A DNA stretch of 64,000 nucleotides, from positions 29,240,756 to 29,304,755 of the forward strand of contig OZ026834.1 of NCBI GenBank assembly GCA_964023205.1, written 5' to 3'. Below the pieces are notes generated by a model. The model was not told where the DNA came from and searched no databases. It saw only the letters and a program-made list of their open reading frames with translations. This stretch comes from Lutraria lutraria. Lineage: Eukaryota; Mollusca; Bivalvia; Venerida; Mactridae. The position numbers and the translations under genes are program-made. This document shows positions 37,511-48,431 of the stretch, piece after piece (the first letter of the stretch is position 1; each line of letters opens with the position of its first letter).

Positions 37511-37797
37511 TTTGCTCATTCGTGACGAAACTTCAAAGTTCCTGAGTTAAAACACTAAGGCACTCTGCGGTGATATTCCGAACTTCTGTCAGTGTGACGC
37601 TATTAACAAGCCTGCGAAAATATACGAAAATTGTAGCGCTGCTGTCGGGATTTGGTCTTTTTGGATTTAGCCTCTTCGACAAATGTGATTCTGCTACATT
37701 CCTTTGTCCTTTCTTCAGATTAACTTCGCATAGCACCACACTGGACTAATTACATTTCGCTAACAACCAAATCCGGCGAAAAATTCAAAAACTTCCA

Positions 37798-37805
37798 TAT
37801 TTATA
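37798..37805 (-). promoter_or_regulatory. TATA box of INSM1
   Basis: TATAAATA on the minus strand about 290 bp upstream of the chosen ATG. Transcription would start near 37770 and give a 5' leader of roughly 260 nt. A GC box (GGGGCGGG) lies about 50 bp further upstream at 37852-37860. Both fit a focused promoter for a regulated transcription-factor gene. Confidence 0.55.
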
Positions 37806-37851
37806 CGGCTCAGCTTCTGTATCCACGAAACTCCACCCATCCCGAGATAGT

Positions 37852-37860
37852 CCCGCCCCT
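37852..37860 (-). promoter_or_regulatory. GC box upstream of INSM1
   Basis: AGGGGCGGG on the minus strand, a typical Sp/KLF-family binding sequence, placed about 50 bp before the TATA box. Confidence 0.4.
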
Positions 37861-38776
37861 GTCGCGTGCAAGCTGTCACAGCGATGTTAAGGTATGGCGG
37901 CGAATCAGTTCGAAGCTATTTTCATGTTTACATTCACTTATCTGCTTGCGGTAATATGAGTCGCCAGGCTGTCGAAAAAAGTCGATATTATATTTGTACA
38001 TCTTTTCAATAGCGAAGTATGACTTTGTTTATCTAGATATAACATTGCTGAAGCCCGCTTTTCCTTCAATTGTTTTGACTTCATTTTATAAGTCTTATCA
38101 TTTCTGTACCGAGCTATACAGTCTATTGACAAGAGGAAAACAAACATTGTTCTTGGAAGGTGTAATTAAATTGTATCAAGACATTTCACAATTATAGATT
38201 AACAGAATACAGGTGCATACTTAGAAGAAAGAAACCTAGCCGGATCCTAATGCGTGTGATAAAAATGTATATTTAATATCGTGAGTAAATTGCAATGAAC
38301 CGCTCAGCTGAATATTACGATACACTAATTTGAAAATCTATCATATGAAAATTAATGAATTAATTAATTTGCATGGTAACATCATTAAAAGCGTTCACGC
38401 GCGCGTCTCGGCAAGTAATGCATATTTACGTTAATGTTCATTGCTAGGAAACGGTTGCTCGGCGTCTCAAATGATACTGTCGAAGAAATAGAAAATGGTG
38501 ACGAAGATTAATTTCGATTACTTCACGTTCAATTCAACTGTAAAGAAATGCCTTATCTAGGTATGACGGAATTTTCCGGAATTAACGGAATACATTTGTT
38601 TTAACAGATCTATACTATTAAAATCCGTTATCCGGTCGTCTCCGTCCCTGTTTCCGATGTTGCGGAATTTTTGCGATGACGCACAGTGAATTTATTTTCA
38701 GCTCTTTGTTAAATGCTGATAAGAGAGAATAATTGTCGATATATATGATAGATGGCTTCATATCTTTACATCTTTA

Positions 38777-38895
38777 TGGTAAAACCTCAATATCATTCAA
38801 TATTCCTCGAGCACCACTCAACATAATGATACCTGTTTATCGATAAATTTGCAACGTATACAAGGGGTTTAATTAGTACTATTACAGAGGTATGG
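38777..38895. mobile_element. MITE remnant, family D
   Basis: It starts TGGTAAAACCTCAATATCATT and has a second CGAGCACCACTCAACAT segment, paralleling 32119-32230. The limits are approximate. Confidence 0.35.
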
Positions 38896-39280
38896 AGGTA
38901 TAAAATCGACCTACGTGGTACTTAGACCCTCTTTCCCCCTAAAGGAATTACTTCATTTTCATGGTATGTTGAATAACAAGAACCATTTTGTTTCTACTCG
39001 TTATGAATATGTTAATTAAAATATAACAAAATTTATTTTGCTATTAAAATACTTTTTTATGTTTCGTATACCTTATAATATGTTACTATAATATGTTCTT
39101 TTATTCTTATTTATTAAAAATTATAATTATTAAATTTAAGCTATATGTGATATTCAAAAGTACAGTTTGATAAAGAGGGGTGTTATGAATATTCATAGCT
39201 ACATTCTCATACACTCCTATGTGATTCGCTATTGATCAATTTTACAAACTACTAACTTCAGCGAGACTGGCGCGCGCCTA

Positions 39281-39295
39281 ATTTGCATACAGCTG
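39281..39295 (+). promoter_or_regulatory. Octamer plus E-box pair upstream of INSM1
   Basis: ATTTGCAT (POU-factor octamer, 39281-39288) is followed one base later by CAGCTG (bHLH E-box, 39290-39295), about 1.5 kb upstream of the INSM1 TATA box. POU and proneural bHLH factors act in neuronal differentiation, which suits INSM1. Binding itself is not shown. Confidence 0.3.
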
Positions 39296-40838
39296 TTAAC
39301 TGTAACGTTGTATAGTCAAGTAGAATTCGTGTCCGACCAATCAGTAAAAACTATCGATAGATTTATCATTCGTGTTTCTAACTACAACAAAAATCTGCTG
39401 TTTTTTACGGTTACCTAGGAAACAAACGGTGTACTCAATAACTTTCAATTTTGGCCACATTTTAATGAGCGTCATTTTAATATGATATGCAAATTAGCAT
39501 GGACATATTAAAAACTCATTAAATAATATGCGCTTCGTACTGAGACGCCTCACAAATCAAGTTCTTTATCTAGTTTCTCCAATAATATTGATCACTTTTA
39601 TAAATATAAATTTATTTCGTGGCAACTGCATGCCAGAAAATTAAAAGCGGTCTTTTTGTAAGAGCATATTCTTAATTATAAATACGGCATAAAAATGTTT
39701 GTTTCTGGCTATATGTAATGTTTGTAGGTAGAAGGTTTTATTTTGTTCTTGAAAGGTACGGAATGGTAAAAAGTAAGAAAGTAACTGTACCGTCTCTCGG
39801 AACTAATAAATAGTCTTGGGTCGCGGGGAAAATAGGATAGATTGATTAACCAGAAACAAACATTTTTTACGCCTTATAAATAATTATTTCCACTTGAATG
39901 AATAATTATTTTATTTCTCCGTTTGTTTATTTTGTTGTTGATAATTAAACAAATATTTTTTTACTTGAATTATGAATAAATGATTCATGCCAATGTTTAT
40001 ATGGTCCGATTGATTAAAAATATAAAAAAACAAGTCTTTTTGTTCTGTCCGGAATATTGATATAATTATGCAAGTACTGAACTGCAGAATATTATTTGAT
40101 GTATTGCAATGTGCTTCGCGTAAAATTATTGACTCTGTATCATTAAATGAAACGTTAAATGTGGGACATCAAAGGGAAATTAACGGATAGCGCGCTTAAC
40201 GACAGCTTAGCTTCAGTTTTTTGTTTACTCAATATGGTGCAGTCCTTGGTGCGCAATAATTTTAATTCCCTTTATTGTACATTGACAAATAGATTTAAAT
40301 AAAATAGAAATTCTTTTATGACTGTAACAGTTGTAGCGCCTAAGAGCATCGGTGTGGGATATTTTCATCTAAGCGTATTTTCGTCTAAAACTGCAGCTTT
40401 TAATTAGTAGGCAAATACAAATATCTGCAATTAGTAATATGGTAACTTTGTGAACGAACATTTTTTGACTGATATTTGTCTGTATCTAATGTATTGAGAA
40501 ATTTTGTATTTTTATATTACCGCTCGCTTCGTGGAATTAAAGCACTGAAAGCGGTCGATTTTGTGTTTAATAAACACATGTACTTTGATTCTAGCTTCTA
40601 AACTCGTTGAAATCATTTGCTTAGGGACATTTTTCTTAACAATTTGTTTCAATTTTATTCTGCTTTTAGTTTACATGATTTTTTAAATATTTTCTCTGCT
40701 ATTTTGCGATTTATAGGTACATTGTGTTATTTCCAAATTCGCGAAGCGCCGACTTTGAAGTGTGTGTAGGTATTTCAGACTATATGAGTATAATTATGTT
40801 ACAAAAGTTAAGTTACAAAATTATAATTTAATTAATTA

Positions 40839-40872
40839 TTACGAGGGTCGTTCATAAAGATTCCAGACTGGA
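40839..40872 (+). mobile_element. Solo mariner-like terminal repeat
   Basis: TTACGAGGGTCGTTCATAAA followed by GATTCCAGACTGG resembles the mariner consensus terminus (TACGAGGGxxGTTCAAAAAGT). No partner terminus was seen nearby, so this is a fragment. Confidence 0.4.
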
Positions 40873-42361
40873 CCGATAACTTGAAAAAATGAATTATAGA
40901 ATATAAATAGTTAGCACATATACATTTTTGAACATTACCCAGTTTGTTCAATGTTTTGAATAAAACTCTCAGTACAGAGGTTTTAGAAGTGCTTAAATCT
41001 TGTTATGCATTCAAACGCGTTTCATCATAACGATATGTAAAATAATACTAGTATATCGTGTACATGTATATAGATAGCGTACCTCCCATGCAAAAACACT
41101 TCAAAATTGATTGTCGCTTTTGTCCAGCAATACGATATTCTTTTTCTGTATGCCAATTTTAATAATGCATTTAATATACGATATGAATAACCCGCGTACA
41201 ATTTATCAGATGTTACAATAACGTCAGCGGTTTAAAAATGTTTTCCCTCTTTAATTCCACGGCGTCAACAGCCTGTTTGCGGGAACACATTGACCAGCAA
41301 CTTGTAAAATACATTGATCGCATGTCATGTATATGTAAATCTACGACATTAAAATTCCTTTATCAATTAATTGCTTCGAGCATTGCATTTCATATCAAGC
41401 GGTTCGTTTTTTTAAAAACACGTGTTTTTTTTTATCGGAACAAATCACCTGCCTATTATATGTGTCGTCGTATTAAAAACACATCGTGACAATCACTCTA
41501 TCAAAACTATCACGTCATAAATGACATGTGATATGACTGTTTGAAACGGATGATATGTATATTGATACTAATTGTGTGGATAGATAACAAGCTGCGGGTT
41601 CATGCTGGCATCGCTCACCTGGTGTCACCATTTCGTGGTGAAACATATTGCACTCTTCTGTTCTGTTGTAATTTAAGATCCAAACTAGTTATAGATCGGT
41701 GAAGTGTGTAAGTATGATGGTTTCATTTAGACAAACCCCATATTTGAATGAGAACGACTTAATTTGTGATTTGAGCTTACTTCATATGTATCTATTTTGA
41801 TCTACGTTTTTGTCTGCTATTAGTAAATTTGAGATTGTTCGCGGAACTTATTCTTGTCTTCTTTATTCAACATTTGAATCTTGAAATATTGAACTTGAGA
41901 TCATATGTTAATCTCAATTTCAACTATGTACTCACACAATCAAGATTGCAAACGAAATCTAAACCAGGACAGCGCTCATGTCATGTCACTGTGAATGACA
42001 ATTACTGCAAATTTAACATTTAACAAGATTGTATTATGGCATTCAAATGATAAGATGGTATTTTCAAAAGCTGCTTAAAGTGCTTTCCCAACTATTGAAC
42101 GATGATGAATACTTTAACTTTCGTCTCAGTTTATTTTTTATTTTTTTCTCGAGGTCAGTAATAGCTTGTCTGGATGGATATACATTGTACAATGTAACTC
42201 AACTTTTGATCACTAGTTAAATACTTTTGACGACTAACATCTGACTTAGATATAAGTGAACATGCATCTAAATATTAGCTGCAGATCTCAATCGATATAA
42301 AATGTTCTCTGAATCAAAGTACTGAAAGTAATCATGGAAACAAAACTTCCATAGAGCTACA

Positions 42362-42381
42362 CTGCAGCATGGAACGGGAAC
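42362..42381 (+). repeat. 20-bp exact repeat, copy 1
   Basis: CTGCAGCATGGAACGGGAAC occurs here and again at 43065-43084, 703 bp away. The second copy runs into a stretch with GGAGCGGAAATGAACGG and TGGAACGGAATAG, suggesting a dispersed repeat boundary. Confidence 0.8.
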
Positions 42382-43064
42382 TATAGTTTAACATTTGCAT
42401 GGCGAATGTAGAAAAACGTAGTACTTTGGTCCGCATCAAAATTCATGCGCGCTGAGCATGTGGCGGCCATGGAAAGCTGAATTATCGTTCAATTTCCCAA
42501 AACAAGTCACGGACTTCTCTTTAATCAATTTGGAGCTAAGCCGATGTTTGTTGAAGCTATTAGATCCTTGTTTACAAAATGATCGAACTCGACTTGCGTT
42601 TACCGAGAAGTGAAAACTTTATATCAATCATTTAATATGTTCAATTTTCGGTCTGAGATTTTTTGTTCTCCGGTTGCAGATAATTTGAAATCTATTTCAG
42701 CGATCATAGTGGATAATTAATTTCTGTTTTTTTTCTAGCTTAGTCATACTTCAATCCGTTTACAGTATGGTTATACCCAAACGGGCTCATGTTTGCATCG
42801 ATAATGAAACATTACGCAATATGAGTCGAGGAAAATCTGGAATGAAAATAACATTTGAAGCTTCGTAAAGCTTACACTTTCGCCCATTTTAAATTGTATT
42901 GCAGTTTTAATGAACAGTTTGGCTTTTAGAAGAAAAAAAACATGTTTGATTGGTGTTCAACCTGAGTGAATACAGTTGAGTCCGCATTAAAACGACCACT
43001 CAAAAGATCCAACACAAGATTAGGCTGACCCCCTACGTCTATCAGTACATAGTCCATTGGTGCG

Positions 43065-43084
43065 CTGCAGCATGGAACGGGAAC
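43065..43084 (+). repeat. 20-bp exact repeat, copy 2
   Basis: Identical to 42362-42381. It is followed by further GGAACGGAAT-like words up to 43195. Confidence 0.8.
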
Positions 43085-44062
43085 CAGTTTACTGACTGAC
43101 TGAAATAGATCGAAACGGACCAAGACGAAATGGAGCGGAAATGAACGGAGTGCGGTGAACCGGCACGAATTGTACGAAATGGAACGGAATAGATTGCGCT
43201 TATTAATTGTTCTTGGTTATATTGTTCCTATAATAAGCATTTATTGTTAGTACAGACGCATCCTTATTTATTATTTATTTATGGGATATCGTAGCATAGA
43301 CTACGCGAAAATTGTTAGGTTTCTATACCTGGCTGAATAAAAAAGATTTGAACTGGCTAAAGTTGGTTTCGTAACTATAATCGTACGCATCTTCGGTAAA
43401 CATGTATTCGTCATTCTCCATAGACTAAACGATATACAGTCAAAGTTTTTCAAGTTCCATTTTCAAGTTTATTTAGGTAAGTAAATAAAGGCCTCCCTGG
43501 TCCAAAATACATAATACAGAACATATGATATGGAACAAAACATGACTCGAGTTGTATCAATAATACAAAACATATAAATACAATATAATACATTATTACT
43601 TTGGCAATAAATGATGCTATTTTACGGGTGATAGTTCAGTCTGTTGAATTGAACAAAATAAAAAGTTCAAAATTTCTGTCGAAAGTATATACCAATTGAA
43701 TAAGTATTTATCTCGAAAATTGTTGAATCTACTCCAGTCAAAGCTTTACATTGAACAACTTACAGCGAATTAAAACGCAACCATTTTGTGTTGGTGATGT
43801 TCTGGGTAGACACGTTGTATGACATTTAAAATTGTGGGTATGGGATATTACCATACATGGACAATTAATAAATCTTTGTTAGATTCCTACTAATAACAGA
43901 CTCGGGCATTCTGTGCCGCTGGCAGGCGTTTAAACGTCCATACAATGAAGTTGAATTTTCAGTAAATCCTCGAAATAAAAACATGTTTGGAACCAAAATA
44001 GCTCAGAACGATCACGTGACTCGACGCGATCTTGCTACCAATACTAAGTGGCTATACTAAAG

Positions 44063-44250
44063 AAACTCAGAAAAAAGCCTCAAAGTTGTACAACTTGAGA
44101 ACGGTCTCCATGCTCAAATCTCAATCTCATTCACTGAGTAGTTCATATGTAAAATATAGCATGGTTATGAAGAAGAAAAGCAGAAAAAAGTCTCAACGTT
44201 ATGTAACTTGAGAACAGACTCAAAGCTCAAATCTCAGTTTGTTAGAAAAT
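44063..44250 (+). repeat. Diverged tandem duplication, ~115-bp period
   Basis: CAGAAAAAAGCCTCAAAGTT..ACTTGAGAACGG..GCTCAAATCTCAAT (from 44067) is repeated as CAGAAAAAAGTCTCAACGTT..ACTTGAGAACAG..GCTCAAATCTCAGT (from 44180). Its function is unknown. Confidence 0.65.
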
Positions 44251-45833
44251 ATTCAGATCAATTATGCTGACAGAAAGTATATTATTGACAGAGTCATGTA
44301 TTATTCATTTTTATCAAATAACACTGAAGGACACAATATGAGATTCGAGTTTGGAGATCGAACTCAAGTTTTATAATCTCGGATCCTGGCAGGTCCGAAA
44401 ACACGTGATCTTTATAGTAATTAATGCGGTCTTTTTTTATCGAGGTTATCTTTTATTGAGTCTTTGCTGCAATCCGAAATCTTTTTTAGATTGTTTTCCC
44501 GTTGGGAGCTTGAGGGATACAGAAAATTTGCATTAAACACGTTGGAAAATTTTGAGATAATTTTCAAGTAGATGTAGCATACTCCAGTGATTCACATTTT
44601 AATAACTCATTAATATGCAGAAATAAAATTTCATCATATATGCCCATATTTGGAATAATTGACAATGATGATTCCGGATGATTTTTTGTTTTACTGGCGG
44701 GCACTGAGTCACTTGCATCTGGCGATAAAATATCATACCACGAAATAAGGAAACGTTTGATTCATCCGGTGATGTTCTACAGTCATCCTCTTAGACTCCT
44801 CTCTTTGTTTCGCGATGTCTATTGTTTTGCAGAAGATCAGTTGACGAAGGTTTGAAAAAAGCAAACATTTTCTATAATTTCAAAACGAGGCGCTTGCAAA
44901 ATAGTCCGTTAGTTTTTTGTCTTTTAAAAGACGCGCACAGCAGATGGCTAGTTTTTGAAATGAATGTCGTCTGCTGAGAAATTTAACTCGCAATATGGCG
45001 GGTAGGATTTTCTGTTATTAATATTTAAATTTATGGCGAGATAATTTCTAATATTGGATTTAATGCGTAAAACTCGCTAATTGTGGTCGTATTCTAGTGG
45101 GTACGAATGATCTTAGCCCCATTGTATCCGTAGTTTAACCAGGCAGAAACGCGAAAAGTAATTATGTTCAATTATCTAAAAAGATACTAAAAATCAAAAT
45201 GACGCAACTTCGCATCTCTGTATTCAGTGATATGTGAAATGGTGATTTTTAAAAAAAAACGAATGATTTACTTTCATCGAGATATCGTCTGCTCATAAAA
45301 ATACAAAACAATAGAACAGATCTAGCAGAAATGCAGGACGAGCACCGAGCACGCTTTATTGCATTTTAAAAAAAATATGCACAATTTTAAAATATTACTA
45401 TAAAGATTGATTTTGTTGCTCTTTGAAGATATAATCTCAGAGTTTTATTAGCTTGCACGGCGTAACAGTTGGCAATTTTATAGAAACAACAAACGTTTAA
45501 TTATGATACATTCCTGTAATAACCTGGTCACGGAATGACAAGTTTCTCCTGATAACTTCATATTAATTTCATAAATACATCACGTAAACGCATCATATAT
45601 AATGTAATAGCTTATAAGCTACAATAATGTATTTTAAGGACTAGACTCAAGGTTAGTGATTCATTCATTTCGACGTGTGAAAACTATTAATAAATCAACA
45701 CAAGTTTTTTGTTTTTTTTATTAAGAATAAACATATTTGTTCATTTACTTCTTTATTTGATTAGTCAGGGGGGCTCCGTGGTCCAGACTTTGACTAATAC
45801 TAGTAACTAAACACTATGGATCACCGCTGAGCC

Positions 45834-46116
45834 GCCCGGCTAGCTCAGTGGTTAGAGCGTTTGTCTGATGATCACAATGTCCGTGACAAATTTGACTGAA
45901 GATATTACCGCCTATGTTAAATTATTCTCCACCTTTAAATTTTGTGGGATAGCTTGGCTGAAGCTTACAGATAGAATGTGGTTAATACTGGTTAAGGCCT
46001 AAATGAAGTACAGGAAAGCTAGATAGGATAACTGCCCGTCACGATTTGACTGAAATAATGTTGAAAATAGCGTAAAACCCGATGAAACAAAAAAAAAAAA
46101 AAAAAAAAAAAAAAAA
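45834..46116 (+). mobile_element. tRNA-Lys-derived SINE with poly(A) tail
   Basis: The 5' end GCCCGGCTAGCTCAG followed by TGGTTAGAGCG matches the start of animal tRNA-Lys and includes box A (45841-45851). Box B is decayed. The 3' end has TGAAAATAGCGTAAAACCCG and then 28 consecutive A (46089-46116). The long uninterrupted A tail suggests a recent insertion. Confidence 0.75.
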
Positions 46117-46159
46117 CAATCATCGCTGCGAGTTCGAAACCTATCAGGAACCAGACATA

Positions 46160-46335
46160 TTCCATATTTGCAGAAGCTGTCCAGTTAGCATACGCGGTAG
46201 GTTGTTGGTTCGATCCTGATGTACGCCTGACCAGGTATTTCTCCGCCGTTAAAGCTGACAAAGTCGCCAAAACTCTTATACGCCCTTGGGTGTTAGTGCC
46301 ATGTTAACCCACCCGCTTACAAAAACAAATAAACA
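46160..46335 (+). mobile_element. Second, different tRNA-derived SINE
   Basis: The box-A-like GTCCAGTTAGCATACGCGG and box B GGTTCGATCCT (46207-46217) are followed by GTACGCCTGACCAGG and a 3' end ACAAAAACAAATAAAC. It lies just downstream of the SINE at 45834-46116. The intervening 43 bases contain another box-B-like GAGTTCGAAACCT. Confidence 0.6.
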
Positions 46336-48212
46336 GCTCGAATTTACAGATATGTATAGATAAATATCTATACACGTAATCGCGCAGAAAACATCTTTAA
46401 CGAAAAACTTGAATTTAAAACTACATGTATTATAATTATTTTCATCATACAATACAAATTTATCATGAAAATTAATAAATACAAATGTAATACTACATGT
46501 ATATCATAAAAGCGACATTTAATAGGTTTTCCAGACTGATAAGTGCCTCCCTAAAACATCGTAATTAAATTCTTCATGCAATAACTTTTGTTTTATTTTC
46601 TTTATTTAAAGGCCACATGTCGCAAGGTATTTAAAGCTGCATAATATTTTTTTTCACCGCGTTGCTCGAGGCGACATCCCTGTGTTTAACATAAGATAAA
46701 GCTATTAACGCCTATTATGAAATATGTGTTTTAAATGAGAAGCACACTTTATTACAATACTCGCACGACAGCTGAAAGCAACATCACAAGAATAGACCTT
46801 CAACTTTTTTTTTGAAAACAAAACGACGAGAAAATATTTATCATTTTATGCTATTAATTAAACTCTTAATAATTATAATATTCTGAATTCATGTTATGTA
46901 ACGCTAGCGTCGCAAGAGTAGTTGTAAAGTCATAAAAACAGAAGTTGCATTACCCGGTCCTAAATCCGGTACGGTACGGAATTTATACTAAACGCGCATA
47001 TGACTTATTCCCGCCTTATTCTGTTCCGTTAATTGTGTTCCCGTTATGACTGACCGTAATTAGGGGGCAGGTGTGCTGTGCTGTTCGATTTTTCACACCG
47101 AGTGGGACCCTTTTCACGCATCTTGACACAACATGTAGCCGGTAAAGCCCCCATAATGACATGAATATAATTAGCTCCGGGCTAACGGATGGGGTGAAAA
47201 AGGGCCGACCATTAACTCATTTACTGTCGTGTCATGTGATTTTATAATGTAGTCCATCCATTCAACATAGCTGGTAATAATATCATCAACGACAATTTTG
47301 TAATCAATGGATTGGACAAAGATCATTTGTTACATGGGAGACCGATGTTTAGTTCATAATCAAAATACGCTTAATGCAATATTTGTAGCATGTCTTTTTA
47401 AGGCGATGCCAATGAGCATGACCAGTACTAATAAGGATGTTGATGATGTCTGCATGTTAATAAGGATAAAATCAATACGCAATAAAATATTTGACAACTT
47501 TGTGGATATCAAATTGACACCAAAACTTTTACAGCCTAAAACGGTTTCCTTGTAGCTCCTCCGTGTCGGTACTCCAATAAAATATGCATAAAGAAATCCT
47601 TAATAGCGTTAATATCAAACACTAATGTCCCATACACGGCATTTTGACGGCTCGTATCATTGTATTACATGTTTAGTTTGTTTACTCGGCATACTCATAT
47701 ATAAATCATTACTGGTGTAAAGTTGCATACCACTTTTCACAAGACTAATTCTGTACCACACACTACGCTTGGCATCACAATGAATTTGTGTTGTATTTCA
47801 AGCAATGATAACAAACGTAAATATAAACCCAAACTGTCTGAAAGATATTGTATAACAATTTGTTTTCCTCTCATCAAACATTGTTGTGTTACAGAGACCT
47901 GGCGAAAACTGTTCCAAGTACTTCGAAATCTTCATATTTTCAGCATCGGACGTCCTGTGTCTTTCAAAGCGTTGTACATGGACGTCTTAGTGAGTGGCAA
48001 TACTTTATTTCCTAATTCGACGGACACCAAATTACCCATTTAGGTTAGAAACTTAATTGTATTATTTTGTAAATATCTTATCATGAACAAAAATACAGAA
48101 GCTATTCCAAGCTCGCACCAGCCGTCATTGAATTCACCGACTTCATCTATGTACGCTTAACCGGTCTCACTCTCGGTTTTAGAAATCCGAAATTTCACTC
48201 GGGAAAAGACCT

Positions 48213-48238
48213 CACACACACACACACACACACACACA
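48213..48238 (+). repeat. (CA)13 microsatellite
   Basis: Thirteen uninterrupted CA units in intergenic DNA. Confidence 0.95.
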
Positions 48239-48315
48239 GGTGTGTTTTACTATCTTTCCGAGGTTTTCCATTATAAAATGTACCTCACTTTGTTTGACAT
48301 TTACATAGAAATTTA

Positions 48316-48371
48316 ACCGAGGTATACCTCGGTATGTACCTCAGGTCCCCTAAAAACCCCCTTTTTAGGGG
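48316..48371. repeat. 18-bp palindrome and adjacent 10-bp-stem hairpin
   Basis: ACCGAGGTATACCTCGGT (48316-48333) is a perfect palindrome. Thirteen bases later CCCCTAAAAA (48347-48356), loop CCCCC and TTTTTAGGGG (48362-48371) form a perfect hairpin. They may be the folded end of a dispersed repeat running to about 48545. Confidence 0.7.
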
Positions 48372-48412
48372 GGAATTGACTGGCAATGACTTATAGACAA
48401 CTAATTGAGATC

Positions 48413-48431
48413 TAACCCTAACCCTAAACCC
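48413..48431 (+). repeat. Short telomere-like tract
   Basis: TAACCCTAACCCTAAACCC gives two exact CCCTAA units and a degenerate third. This matches the animal telomere repeat but is too short to indicate a fused chromosome end. Confidence 0.6.

Noticed and set aside
37533..37739. 68-codon frame in the INSM1 5' leader, considered as an upstream ORF
   Set aside because: Its first codon is GTG and it has no internal ATG, so it is not a normal upstream ORF.
44820..44990. Plus frame after TTTTGCAG reading SVDEGLKKANIFYNFKTRR
   Set aside because: Only an acceptor is present and the frame ends at a stop within the TCGTCTG region. It is more likely regulatory or chance sequence.
46019..46270. 83-codon minus frame with a Phe run
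   Set aside because: It spans the A28 tail of one SINE and the head of another.
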